43,760 nucleotides of DNA from Chlamydiota bacterium (lineage in GTDB: Bacteria > Chlamydiota > Chlamydiia > Chlamydiales > Rhabdochlamydiaceae): the NCBI GenBank assembly GCA_013286675.1, contig JABDFE010000006.1, positions 1 through 43,760 of the forward strand, read 5' to 3'. The notes beneath the pieces are model-generated. The model worked only from the letters and a program-made list of their open reading frames with translations. It made no database searches and had not been told where the DNA came from. This document shows positions 22,373-30,591 of the stretch, one piece after another. The position numbers and the translations under genes are program-made. Each line of letters opens with the position of its first letter. Within the stretch, counting starts at the first letter, position 1.

Positions 22373-23128
22373 ATGGCAATCAAATTGAACATTAGAAAGT
22401 TCTGCTCTTCCGTCAAATTCAACGAGCCAGAAAGACCACCTGGCCTCCGTTTTATCCCAAAGTTTTTAGATAACCAGGCGCAAGAGCAGTTGTTATCCCA
22501 GTCATTACTTTTGCATAAGCAAATTGAACAGATCGCTAAAAACACACCTGGAACTCAAGCTAGAACCTATTTATCTAAGCAGCATAACCTAAAAACCGAT
22601 GAACAGTATCACCTGGTTACGCTGGAAACAAATAACCAAATGCTCGCACTGCAGCACTTTTTCAAATATGGAGAAGAAGGACATACGCTGACCTATTTTA
22701 TGGGGACCCAAAACATTCCACAATTTATCAAAGACGAGTTGATTACTCCCATGGAACAAATTGAAGTGGTCAAAGAACTCAAAGCTGAGAAAAAAGAAAA
22801 CAAACCCCTAGACTGGAACCTTACTCTCAACACCTATAAACCACCACTTCAGATGCCCTATCAAATGCCGGGATTTGATTTTCATAAAGATATCCCTTCC
22901 AATGGAGACATTACCGCAATTTTCACTCTTCTTTCCGAAGCTGATGTCGAAATGAAACCCACAATGGAAAGCCTTGTTGCTTATAGAGAGACGTTAATCC
23001 CAGGATCTTTATTTCTACTCAGCGGATCTTCACGATGGGATTGGCTGCACCGTGTTCAGCCAAAAGGCATCCCCGTCATCGATTCTGAAGCAATCCGAAG
23101 AGTCTCTCTCGTTCTGGGATGTCGTTAA
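22373..23128 (+). CDS. 2-oxoglutarate/Fe(II) dioxygenase, AlkB-like
   Basis: The 251-residue protein shows the iron-binding triad of the superfamily in its C-terminal half: F-H-K-D (H-x-D), then W-L-H-R-V-Q (distal His), and R-R-V-S-L-V-L-G with the 2-oxoglutarate-binding arginines. The order and the P-G-S-L-F-L-L-S-G strand before the distal His match AlkB-type enzymes, which oxidatively demethylate nucleic acids or, in some relatives, proteins. The N-terminal half is unassigned. The start is ATG 22373 with GGGAG 7 nt upstream. It is monocistronic and flanked by related hairpin repeats. It fits the alkylation-repair theme of the window, but the substrate is unproven. Confidence 0.75.
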   Translation: MAIKLNIRKFCSSVKFNEPERPPGLRFIPKFLDNQAQEQLLSQSLLLHKQIEQIAKNTPGTQARTYLSKQHNLKTDEQYHLVTLETNNQMLALQHFFKYGEEGHTLTYFMGTQNIPQFIKDELITPMEQIEVVKELKAEKKENKPLDWNLTLNTYKPPLQMPYQMPGFDFHKDIPSNGDITAIFTLLSEADVEMKPTMESLVAYRETLIPGSLFLLSGSSRWDWLHRVQPKGIPVIDSEAIRRVSLVLGCR

Positions 23129-23151
23129 ATATTTGTTTATTTAAAATATGC

Positions 23152-23178
23152 AATTGTCGCGCAGCTTGCGCGACAATT
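23152..23178 (+). repeat. REP-like hairpin, copy 3 (perfect 11-bp stem)
   Basis: AATTGTCGCGC-AGCTT-GCGCGACAATT followed by AGAAAAGG. It shares the GACAATTAGAAA ending with the hairpin at 22226. It lies between convergent genes and could help end transcription, but no T-run follows on the plus strand. Confidence 0.6.
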
Positions 23179-23180
23179 AG

Positions 23181-23210
23181 AAAAGGCAGCTAGTCTTTCA
23201 ACCAGCTGCC
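23181..23210 (-). terminator. Terminator of the MerR-family gene
   Basis: On the minus strand GGCAGCT, a 12-nt loop and AGCTGCC are followed by TTTTC, starting 7 nt after the stop codon. Confidence 0.7.
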
Positions 23211-23216
23211 GGGTTC

Positions 23217-23987
23217 TTATTTCAATTCACGTTCTGCGAATATCTTCATCCCACTGGCTAAATACATAGCGAGCTTTGGATGATTTGGATCGTATTTTCC
23301 GAAGAACATCTTCCATTCCAATTCGGTATACATCTGACCTAGAGCGATAAAAGATTCTCGATCGGGCGTCCAGAATCGTTTGACCCAGTCATAGACTTTG
23401 CCAACTAAAGCTTGAACTTCTGGCGAACTGGGAAAAACTTGTTTTTCCATCAGTTTCGCAAGCGCTTTCATATCCGCATCAGATTCTTTTTTATAATGCT
23501 CTAAATCGGCTTTTGTCCAATTTTTGACATTTTTTTCAGCCTCGGCAAAATACGGATGGTCTTTTCCCAGCCGATTTTTTAAATATGTCAAATATTCAGC
23601 TTGCTGTTCTTTGGTGATAAAACCACAATATAGATCTTCTTCTTTCATTTTTTGATTTCCTTTTAAATGTTCTACAGTTTTATCGATGGTCTTAATCAGT
23701 TCTTTTGTCCTCGCTAAGTTTTTCTGCAAAACCTGTCGATGGGAACTCAAAGCTGCAATCTTATCGAAATCCTTTCTTCCAATAATGTTTTTGATTTGCT
23801 TCAATTCAAATCCCAACTCACGGAAAAAAAGGATCTGCTGCAGAATCAAGAGTTGCTCCTCTTCATAGAACCGGTAACCATTGGATCCATTATAGGCCGG
23901 CCTTAGAAGCCCGATCTCATCATAAAAATGAAGAGTCCGGATACTTACTCCTGAGATTTCAGCTAATTTTTTAACCGTATAAGCCAT
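23217..23987 (-). CDS. MerR-family regulator with TipAS-type ligand domain
   Basis: The 256-residue protein has a MerR winged helix (T-V-K-K-L-A-E-I-S-G-V-S-I-R-T-L-H-F-Y-D-E-I-G-L-L-R-P at 4-30, split here for length), then Y-R-F-Y-E-E-E-Q-L. A dimerisation coiled coil lies around 75-110. The C-terminal TipAS-like domain (about 125-256) binds small molecules or antibiotics in relatives. Such proteins activate promoters with an overlong 19-bp spacer. Exactly such a promoter lies upstream of this gene, so autoregulation is likely. No drug-efflux gene is adjacent; its other targets are unknown. Confidence 0.9.
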   Translation of the reverse strand: MAYTVKKLAEISGVSIRTLHFYDEIGLLRPAYNGSNGYRFYEEEQLLILQQILFFRELGFELKQIKNIIGRKDFDKIAALSSHRQVLQKNLARTKELIKTIDKTVEHLKGNQKMKEEDLYCGFITKEQQAEYLTYLKNRLGKDHPYFAEAEKNVKNWTKADLEHYKKESDADMKALAKLMEKQVFPSSPEVQALVGKVYDWVKRFWTPDRESFIALGQMYTELEWKMFFGKYDPNHPKLAMYLASGMKIFAERELK

Positions 23988-24001
23988 CGATTTCCTCTCC
24001 C

Positions 24002-24022
24002 TTAAAATCCCTGTGATTTTAA
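24002..24022 (-). promoter_or_regulatory. 5'-UTR hairpin of the MerR-family gene
   Basis: TTAAAATC-CCTGT-GATTTTAA, a perfect 8-bp stem between the promoter and the ribosome-binding site. A near-copy (TTAAAATC-TTGTC-GATTTTA) is at 24081-24100 on the other side of the promoter. Confidence 0.5.
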
Positions 24023-24033
24023 AGAATAGCTCT

Positions 24034-24064
24034 AATATAAGGAATAACGTAACGTGAGGGTCAA
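24034..24064 (-). promoter_or_regulatory. MerR-type promoter with 19-bp spacer
   Basis: On the minus strand the -35 TTGACC (24059-24064) and -10 TATATT (24034-24039) are separated by 19 bp. The spacer holds CTCACGTTACGT, the kind of ACGT-N-ACGT dyad that MerR proteins bind. Spacer length and dyad together are diagnostic of MerR control. Confidence 0.8.
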
Positions 24065-24170
24065 GCGACTATTTTTTAAATTAAAATCTTGTCGATTTTA
24101 GCTAGCTTTCACGCTCAAAATTGACCAAAAAACTTTTGAAAACATTCCCTAGTTCTTTTATGGTTGAAGT

Positions 24171-24323
24171 ATGAAAAAAATCATTTGCTCTCTGATTCTT
24201 CTGACTAGTTTAGCTTCTTGCTCTTGTTCAAAGTGCCCAGATAAAGATTGTGTCTGTGAGCCTAACTGCAAAGTTGTGGAAAAGCATTGCGGCTGTCGTG
24301 AAGCCTGCGGCTGCAGATATTAA
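24171..24323 (+). CDS. Cysteine-rich mini-lipoprotein (50 residues)
   Basis: A short frame begins M-K-K-I-I-C-S-L-I-L-L-T-S-L-A-S-C, a lipoprotein signal peptide with lipobox L-A-S-C (Cys17). The mature part of 34 residues holds ten cysteines, largely in C-x-C and C-x2-C pairs: S-C-S-K-C-P-D-K-D-C-V-C-E-P-N-C, then H-C-G-C-R-E-A-C-G-C-R-Y. This spacing suggests metal binding or dense disulfides. It is next to the haem-copper oxidase cluster, and its stop overlaps the 3' end of cyoE by 4 bp. A role in copper or other metal handling is a guess. The family is not recognised. Confidence 0.72.
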   Translation: MKKIICSLILLTSLASCSCSKCPDKDCVCEPNCKVVEKHCGCREACGCRY

Positions 24324-25168
24324 AGCACGTCTATAGCCATTGTGACACAAAGCCCTGTGATGACCACCAGGGAAAAGATAAAGACTTTTCGTGCCCAGAC
24401 AGCATCATTCTTGCATTTAAACCCATTCAAGCACTGCCAGAGCCAAATGAGTCCAAGAATCGCGGCGGCTGCAAAATAGACGTATCCTGTAAAGCCTAGG
24501 ACTGTCAGTGAGAGTGCTGCGAGGATAAAGGCAATGGTATAGAGCACCATGTGGATCTTCGTGACACGCATCCCCTGCTTGACAGGGAGAACTGGAACGC
24601 CTGCCCGCTTATAATCATTAAATCGATAGATCGCAATCGCATAAAAATGAGGCATTTGCCAAAGGACGATAATTAGAAAAAGAAGAAAGGCTCCGAGATC
24701 AAAGCTATTTGTCACAGCGCAGTAGCCGACGAGTGGAGGCGCAGCTCCTGCAACACTTCCGATAAGAGTCCCATAGCTGGTGCGATACTTGCCGAAGCTA
24801 TAGGGAACGACATAGATAAAAAAGCCTGCCAGGGCAATAAAGAGCGTTAAGAGATTGGTGTAGGAATAGAGCACCCAAGCTCCAAAAATCCCGAGAACAA
24901 CTCCAAAGATGATCGCACTTTTACATGAGACTTCTCCTGTGACAAGGCCGCGATTTTTAGTCCGGGCCATCTTAGCATCGACATGACGATCGATCACGTT
25001 ATTGAAAACACAAGACGAGGCAATGACAAAGGAGAGCCCGATTAACGTCATAAGAAAAAGCCAGTAATTGATATCCCCTCTAGACGCTAGGGCAAATCCC
25101 GCAGCTGTGGTGATGACATTGCCTAGGATAATTCCAGGTTTTGTGAGAACGATATGGGCTTTAGCCAT
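24320..25168 (-). CDS. cyoE: Protoheme IX farnesyltransferase (haem O synthase)
   Basis: The 282-residue polytopic protein has about eight or nine transmembrane helices and the UbiA-superfamily prenyl-diphosphate motif N-N-V-I-D-R-H-V-D-A-K-M-A-R-T (about 55-69). A second Asp-rich region is Y-R-F-N-D-Y-K-R-A-G-V-P. It converts haem B to haem O for the bo3 oxidase encoded directly upstream. It is the last gene of the cyo operon, 8 bp after cyoD. The length is normal (E. coli CyoE about 296). Confidence 0.93.
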   Translation of the reverse strand: MAKAHIVLTKPGIILGNVITTAAGFALASRGDINYWLFLMTLIGLSFVIASSCVFNNVIDRHVDAKMARTKNRGLVTGEVSCKSAIIFGVVLGIFGAWVLYSYTNLLTLFIALAGFFIYVVPYSFGKYRTSYGTLIGSVAGAAPPLVGYCAVTNSFDLGAFLLFLIIVLWQMPHFYAIAIYRFNDYKRAGVPVLPVKQGMRVTKIHMVLYTIAFILAALSLTVLGFTGYVYFAAAAILGLIWLWQCLNGFKCKNDAVWARKVFIFSLVVITGLCVTMAIDVL

Positions 25169-25176
25169 TTTGCTCC

Positions 25177-25509
25177 TTACATTAGGCGGTCATTCAGGTT
25201 TTTCATAATCCAAAGTGAACAGATTGCGATGAGAAGCAGCACGAAGAGCATAAAACCAAATACCAAGGTTTCCCAGCGAGGATGGTCCTCGTGTCCGAGT
25301 TTGAGGAAGAATCGGAGTTGAACGGCTGCCTGAATGAGTCCCAATGCGACGATCGTATAAATTAAAAAATGTCCTGAAATGACCCTTGTGATGACAAGAG
25401 CAAAAGAGGCAAGTGTCAATAAAAGGGAGGCGATAAATCCCTGGATGTAGGAACGCAAAGTTCCATGATACTCTTTTTTGATCTCGTTCAAATTAGGTTC
25501 ACTATTCAT
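25177..25509 (-). CDS. cyoD: Cytochrome bo3 oxidase subunit IV
   Basis: The 110-residue protein has three transmembrane helices and the family core (S-Y-I-Q-G-F-I-A-S-L-L-L-T, then L-R-F-F-L-K-L-G-H-E). It assists assembly of the oxidase. The ATG at 25509 overlaps the cyoC stop (ATGA arrangement) and was preferred because upstream residues in this frame are shadow coding of cyoC. Confidence 0.9.
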   Translation of the reverse strand: MNSEPNLNEIKKEYHGTLRSYIQGFIASLLLTLASFALVITRVISGHFLIYTIVALGLIQAAVQLRFFLKLGHEDHPRWETLVFGFMLFVLLLIAICSLWIMKNLNDRLM

Positions 25510-26135
25510 AAAACTCCAATTAGGTAGACAAAGGTAAATATGAAAATCCAAACCAGATCTAAAAAATGCCAAAACATCCCAAAAATGACGAGCCTTCGAA
25601 ACGTGAAGAGTGTCACACCATTTCGAAAGACCTGTGCCATCATGACTAGCATCCATAGCAATCCGATGGAGACATGCAGTCCATGTGTTCCGACCAGGGT
25701 AAAGAAAGAGGATAAAAAGGCGCTTTTTCTCCAACTATGCCCTTGTTGCAGCAAACCATTAAACTCATGGAGTTCCATTCCAACGAACGCTGCTCCGAAT
25801 AAAAAGGCAACGATGAGCCATCCGATGATTTTATTTTTCTTGTTTTTCAGCGACGCCAAAATAGCAAAGCCGCACGAGACGCTGCTTAAGAGCAAGGCCA
25901 TCGTTTCTGCAAAAGGCAATTTAAGCTCAAAAAGTTCCCGAGAAGACGGTCCACCAAAGGTTTCATGATGAAGGACAGCATAAGTGATAAAAAGAGAGGC
26001 AAAGATCAAGCAGTCCGTCATCAAGTACATCCAAAAACCGAGCGTTGTCCTCACAAAGGCATCTTGATGCGGATCGGGAATACTTAGATCTGGGTGAGCT
26101 TCAACAGTATGGCGAATGACAAAAGATTTATCCAT
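25506..26135 (-). CDS. cyoC: Cytochrome bo3 oxidase subunit III
   Basis: The 209-residue membrane protein has five helices typical of haem-copper oxidase subunit III: G-F-W-M-Y-L-M-T-D-C-L-I-F-A-S-L-F near residue 35, F-V-G-M-E-L-H-E-F, and G-T-H-G-L-H-V-S-I-G-L-L-W near 150. It stabilises subunit I of the quinol oxidase in the inner membrane. It overlaps cyoB by 8 bp and cyoD by 4 bp, so the operon is tightly coupled. Confidence 0.94.
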   Translation of the reverse strand: MDKSFVIRHTVEAHPDLSIPDPHQDAFVRTTLGFWMYLMTDCLIFASLFITYAVLHHETFGGPSSRELFELKLPFAETMALLLSSVSCGFAILASLKNKKNKIIGWLIVAFLFGAAFVGMELHEFNGLLQQGHSWRKSAFLSSFFTLVGTHGLHVSIGLLWMLVMMAQVFRNGVTLFTFRRLVIFGMFWHFLDLVWIFIFTFVYLIGVL

Positions 26136-28089
26136 AGGAACCTCTGGCAGCTTCTATCTTCTTGACTTCCGCTACAGTCATCACATCATGTTCATCATGT
26201 CCAGAAAGACGAAGAATGAGCAAAGTTACAATACCAATAAAACTAACGATACTAAGCCAACCGATATGCCACGTCATCGCAAAACCAAAAATCAAAGCAA
26301 GAATCCCCATATAGAGCGGAATTGCCGTATTTATGGGCAGATGAATATCTTCATAATGGCATACCGGTCGAGGGGCCTCATCCCTCTTCATTGCCCACAC
26401 GGGATCGAGTTGATTGACAGTGGGGATAATGGCAAAATTATAGATGGGAGGAGGAGAAGCTGTCGACCATTCCAGCGTTCTTCCATTCCAGGGATCTCCA
26501 GTGCGATCCCGGTGCTTAGACCGGTTTTTGAGGGTCGAATATAGGCCATAAACCTGAATACAGGCTCCGAAGAAAATGATCAAAGCTCCCACTGCAGCTA
26601 AGACAAAGAGCGGATGCCATCCAGTTGTTGCATCATAGTGGTTTAGACGCCTTGTAGCTCCCATAAACCCTAGCATGTAAAGAGGCATGAAAGCGAGCAA
26701 GAATCCACTAAACCAACACCAAAAGGCATATTTATTTAATTTTTCATCCAAAACAAGTCCCGTGAACTTAGGAAACCAATAGGTGAAAGCAGAAAAGAAG
26801 CCAAAAAGCACACCGCCAATCACCATGCCATGGAAATGGGCGATCAAGAACAAACTATTGTGGACTTGATAGTCGACAGGCGGAGCAGAGAGCAAAACAC
26901 CTGTCATACCAGCGACAGTAAAGTTGAGCAGAAAAGCAAAAAACCACAACATGGGTGAGGAAAAATGGACCCTGCCGCGAAATTTTGTAAATAGCCAGTT
27001 AAATATTTTAACCCCTGTTGGGATCGCAATCACCATTGTCATGACTGCAAAAAATGCATTCACCTCAGGTCCAGCACCCATTGTAAAGAAGTGATGCAAC
27101 CAGACAATGAACGAAAGAACTGCGATGATGATCAAGGCCCAAACCATAGAAAGATATCCAAAGATCCGCTTTTCTGAAAAGGTCGCTACCACTTCAGAAA
27201 ACGTTCCAAAGGCCGGGAATATCAGGATGTAGACCTCAGGATGTCCCCAAGCCCAAATGAGGTTGACGTACATCATGAAATTGCCGCCCCCACCTGCTGT
27301 GAAAAAATGCATGCCCAGATAGCGATCTAAAGTGAGCATGTAAAGAGTTGCTGTCAAAATCGGAAAGGCAAAAATGACCATGACCATGCAACATAAGATA
27401 CTCCAAACAAAGATCGGCATTTTCTTCAGTGTCATGCCTGGACAGCGCATCTTCAAAATCGTTGCCAAAAAGTTGATCCCTGAAATGGTGCTCCCAACCC
27501 CCGCAATCTGCACCATCCATATCCAATAATCGACTCCTTCACCAGGGCTGTATTCAAGACCAGATAGAGGAGGATAGGCTAACCATCCCGCTGTTGAAAA
27601 ATGACCAATCCCTAGCGAAACCAAAGATAAGATAGCTGCCATTGCAAAAAGCCAAAAACCGAGTGCGTTTAAAAAAGGGTACGCCACATCGCGTGCGCCG
27701 ATTTGTAGTGGGACGATGAGGTTGGCAAGTCCAAAGACAATTCCCATCCCAACAAAGAAAATCATCGTTGTGCCATGGGCAGAAAAGATCTCTTGAAAAT
27801 GGCCTGGTTCTAGTAATCCTTGTGAATCACCGACGGAAAAAGCCTGCTGCATTCGCAGGAGCAGGGCATCTGAAAACCCTTTGCAGAACATGACCAAAAC
27901 GACAACCATGTACATGATGCCAATTCTTTTAGGATCGACAGAGGTAAGCCATTCTTTCCAAAGCCATTTCCATCGTTTGAGATAGAAAAGAAGGGCTGCT
28001 ATACCGATCCCACCAAAAACCATTGAAATGACAGCCATGCTTTGTATCGTATCGTGTCTGAAAGCTTCCCAAGTTAAATTGCCAAACAT
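26128..28089 (-). CDS. cyoB: Cytochrome bo3 ubiquinol oxidase subunit I
   Basis: The 653-residue protein is the catalytic haem-copper subunit with about 14-15 helices. Visible ligand regions are S-A-H-G-T-T-M-I-F-F (low-spin haem His), W-G-H-P-E-V-Y-I-L (CuB His and cross-linked Tyr), L-H-H-F-F (CuB His pair), and F-H-G-M-V-I-G-G near residue 420 (haem ligands). It reduces O2 to water while pumping protons. Size and motifs match E. coli CyoB (about 663). The gene lies 1 bp after cyoA. Confidence 0.96.
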   Translation of the reverse strand: MFGNLTWEAFRHDTIQSMAVISMVFGGIGIAALLFYLKRWKWLWKEWLTSVDPKRIGIMYMVVVLVMFCKGFSDALLLRMQQAFSVGDSQGLLEPGHFQEIFSAHGTTMIFFVGMGIVFGLANLIVPLQIGARDVAYPFLNALGFWLFAMAAILSLVSLGIGHFSTAGWLAYPPLSGLEYSPGEGVDYWIWMVQIAGVGSTISGINFLATILKMRCPGMTLKKMPIFVWSILCCMVMVIFAFPILTATLYMLTLDRYLGMHFFTAGGGGNFMMYVNLIWAWGHPEVYILIFPAFGTFSEVVATFSEKRIFGYLSMVWALIIIAVLSFIVWLHHFFTMGAGPEVNAFFAVMTMVIAIPTGVKIFNWLFTKFRGRVHFSSPMLWFFAFLLNFTVAGMTGVLLSAPPVDYQVHNSLFLIAHFHGMVIGGVLFGFFSAFTYWFPKFTGLVLDEKLNKYAFWCWFSGFLLAFMPLYMLGFMGATRRLNHYDATTGWHPLFVLAAVGALIIFFGACIQVYGLYSTLKNRSKHRDRTGDPWNGRTLEWSTASPPPIYNFAIIPTVNQLDPVWAMKRDEAPRPVCHYEDIHLPINTAIPLYMGILALIFGFAMTWHIGWLSIVSFIGIVTLLILRLSGHDEHDVMTVAEVKKIEAARGSYG

Positions 28090-28090
28090 A

Positions 28091-28978
28091 TTATTGACCT
28101 TTTGGTGCCATAAATTTCATTAGGATCCGATCGAATAGATCCTCATCTTGCAATTGATAGACCTCTTCCGAATTATCCGTACTTGGCAGAGCCAATTGTT
28201 CATATTCTTCGAACCCGAGCTGCTGCATCGATTGCTGCGTTGCGGCCACCCACTGCTGATAATCATCTTCGGTAGACGCTCGAGTGATAAAATGCATGCC
28301 AGCAAAACCCTCCCCGCTCAAGTTAGCAGACGATCCTCTAAAATCCCCTTCTTCATCCGCAATGAGATGAAGTACCGATTTCATTTTGGGCATAGCGTAA
28401 ATCTGTCCGCCTAAATGAGGGATCCAAAAGGAGTTCATCGGTGCATCGGCGGTGATCTCAAAATGGATAGGAGTGTGCGAAGGGATCTGTAAGAAATTGA
28501 CACTGGCAATTTTTTCTTCGGGATAGATGAAAAGCCATTTCCACTGTAGAGCAACCACCTGGATTGTCTTCGGCTTTTTATCTGATACTAACGGCTTGTA
28601 AGGGTCTAATTCAAAGGTTTTGATCCAAGAAATAGCACAGATAATGCAAGTTAGAACAAATGGAAGTCCCCACCAGAGGTATTCGGCAAGCTTATTATCA
28701 ACTAAATCAGGATCGTATATTTCCTTCTTGTTAGTCGCCCGGTATTTCCAAGAGAAGATAAAGGTCAGGATATAGACAGGGATCACGATCAGCAGCATGA
28801 TAGCTTGGAGGATGAAAAGAAGATTCCGCTCTTCAAGTGCAATCATCCCTTTCGGGAAAAGCATCGCAATGTACTCGCGAAAGTAAATCACCTCAACCGG
28901 CTGCATAAGCAAAATGAGAAACAATACAGTTCCTGTACACCAAAGAAGAACCAGAAGAGGTCTTGACGGCTTGCTCAT
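28091..28978 (-). CDS. cyoA: Cytochrome bo3 oxidase subunit II
   Basis: The 295-residue protein has two N-terminal transmembrane helices and a periplasmic cupredoxin-like domain without the CuA ligands, as expected for a quinol oxidase: W-K-W-L-F-I-Y-P-E, N-S-F-W-I-P-H-L-G-G-Q-I-Y-A-M, F-A-G-M-H-F. E. coli CyoA is a lipoprotein; here a Cys lies in the first helix (L-L-W-C-T-G) but the lipobox is poor. The start is taken as ATG 28978; an upstream TTG adds six residues. It is the first gene of cyoABCDE. Confidence 0.93.
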   Translation of the reverse strand: MSKPSRPLLVLLWCTGTVLFLILLMQPVEVIYFREYIAMLFPKGMIALEERNLLFILQAIMLLIVIPVYILTFIFSWKYRATNKKEIYDPDLVDNKLAEYLWWGLPFVLTCIICAISWIKTFELDPYKPLVSDKKPKTIQVVALQWKWLFIYPEEKIASVNFLQIPSHTPIHFEITADAPMNSFWIPHLGGQIYAMPKMKSVLHLIADEEGDFRGSSANLSGEGFAGMHFITRASTEDDYQQWVAATQQSMQQLGFEEYEQLALPSTDNSEEVYQLQDEDLFDRILMKFMAPKGQ

Positions 28979-29079
28979 CTTACACACTGTACACAAACAG
29001 CCGACTTTTGTCTAAAAAAAATCTTATCGAGGAGTGATTCAATGCAGCTATCCAGAAACCTGAATAGCTACAAAAGATG

Positions 29080-30297
29080 TTATTCCAACACCTGCTTCTT
29101 CTCTTGAACAAAGAGTCCGCTAAATCCAGCGATTCCTATGCAAAGCGCAATGGGAATCACCGTCACACCATAGACAAGCGCTTGTGGAGCAGTCGGTCCA
29201 CCGACTGCATTGACAATCCCTCCGATCACCGTGTGAAACGCATAGCCAAATGTCATGATGATCATGTTGGCCACCGCTGTGGTGAGTCCTGCAATATGCT
29301 CCGGCACATAAGTCGATGCTTTGTAGATCGCTAGAATCTGATAGGCGCAGCAAACTCCGATCAAGACAAAGCTAATGCTCAGCACACCCGATGTCAGAGG
29401 CCAAATGAGCAAAGCAGAAAATCCTGCTGCCATCACAATCCCCGCACCGATAATTGTTCCAAGATAGCTTCCCATCTTATCAGCGATCAAGCTCAAGACA
29501 GGTCCTCCAAAGCACATGCCGATGAAAATCATGGATGGCAAGCTCGCCGCCAATGCTGAATCAAATCCATAGACCTGTTTCAAAAAGACGGTGCTCCAGA
29601 CATCAGCAAACCCTTCCAAAGGCCCTACCATGAGGCCTGCGAAAATGCACGACCAAATGACACGCCGGTTGCCGAGTACTGCTTTGATGTCCGAAATAAT
29701 CGTCGTCTGCTCTGGATTTTTCGCTTCAGGAACAATCCAATAGGTCGCACAAGCTAAGACAACTCCCATCGCAGCCAAAATTTGCACAACAGTCTGGTAG
29801 CCCCAAGCCTCGCGCATGAAACTCACAGGACCTCCACCATAGATGGCCCCGATCAAACCGATTGTCACCGAAAGGCTGAGCATACGTGGAAACCGTTTCT
29901 CGCTAAAAGTCATCCGGATGATTTTGAAGACTCCTAATATCGCTCCCGAGGAACCCATGCCGATCAACACCCTGCCGACAATTGGATAAGCCCAATGCTC
30001 GGCAAAGATCAAAGGAAATATCCCAATCACCGTCAGCAAAATGCAGCCTGTCATGGTCTTTTTAGGACCATAACGGTCTAACATAATGCCGATCGGCAGG
30101 TGCATCAGCGCATAGCCGATGTAGTAGACTCCCGAGAATTGCCCGAAAGTCGCAGCTCCAATATGGAATTGCTGCATGATGTCATCCAACATGATGTTGG
30201 GCATGACCCTTAAAATATACTGGTAGGCGTAGAACACAGAGGCGACTACCCAGACCACCCATGCTATCGCACGGGGTTTTGAAATCAATGAAGACAT
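29080..30297 (-). CDS. Major facilitator superfamily transporter
   Basis: The 405-residue protein has 12 predicted helices and MFS features: the loop 2-3 motif G-I-M-L-D-R-Y-G-P-K-K (about 70-80) and G-R-V-L-I-G-M-G-S-S-G in helix 4. The opening W-V-V-W-V-V-A-S-V-F-Y-A-Y-Q-Y-I-L-R is shared with transporters common in intracellular bacteria. The substrate is unknown. A 10-bp imperfect hairpin (29046-29069) lies between it and cyoA. The two genes share orientation, but the roughly 100-bp gap suggests separate transcripts. Confidence 0.88.
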   Translation of the reverse strand: MSSLISKPRAIAWVVWVVASVFYAYQYILRVMPNIMLDDIMQQFHIGAATFGQFSGVYYIGYALMHLPIGIMLDRYGPKKTMTGCILLTVIGIFPLIFAEHWAYPIVGRVLIGMGSSGAILGVFKIIRMTFSEKRFPRMLSLSVTIGLIGAIYGGGPVSFMREAWGYQTVVQILAAMGVVLACATYWIVPEAKNPEQTTIISDIKAVLGNRRVIWSCIFAGLMVGPLEGFADVWSTVFLKQVYGFDSALAASLPSMIFIGMCFGGPVLSLIADKMGSYLGTIIGAGIVMAAGFSALLIWPLTSGVLSISFVLIGVCCAYQILAIYKASTYVPEHIAGLTTAVANMIIMTFGYAFHTVIGGIVNAVGGPTAPQALVYGVTVIPIALCIGIAGFSGLFVQEKKQVLE

Positions 30298-30591
30298 AAC
30301 TTTTCCTTTTTTAAAGATTTAAGATACAGATGGATGTAAGAATTAAATGTTTATTGTGCTTGGGAGCACAAAAGGAAAAGGAGTGCAGTCTGATTTAGCC
30401 TGCAGTGAGATGGAGCAGAATGTATAGAGCCATTCTTGGTCTTCATAAGGCCCATTATGCCAGCTGGGTTTAAAAAAAGAAACCACTTTTAGGCACTTGA
30501 GGATATTATAAAAATAATTTAACAAAATCTCAGCAAACAAAATGAAAACTTGTTGCTTCTTTCTATAGAGACAAGCGAAAATCGACGGTCT
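30298..30591. other. Intergenic region upstream of NfeD and the MFS gene
   Basis: This is 294 bp between divergent genes. It is AT-rich with a small TGCAG/CTGCA dyad near 30383-30403. A minus-strand frame through it has no coding features. No promoter could be assigned with confidence. Confidence 0.4.

Noticed and set aside
26116-26544. 142-codon plus-strand frame opposite cyoB
   Set aside because: It is fully antisense to a well-supported oxidase gene, lacks domain features, and the composition is that of a shadow frame.
29046-29069. Terminator of the MFS gene
   Set aside because: A 10-bp hairpin with one mismatch is present, but no T-run follows on the minus strand; left unassigned.
30343-30540. 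65-codon minus-strand frame upstream of the NfeD gene
   Set aside because: No ribosome-binding site, no recognisable features, low-complexity AT-rich DNA.
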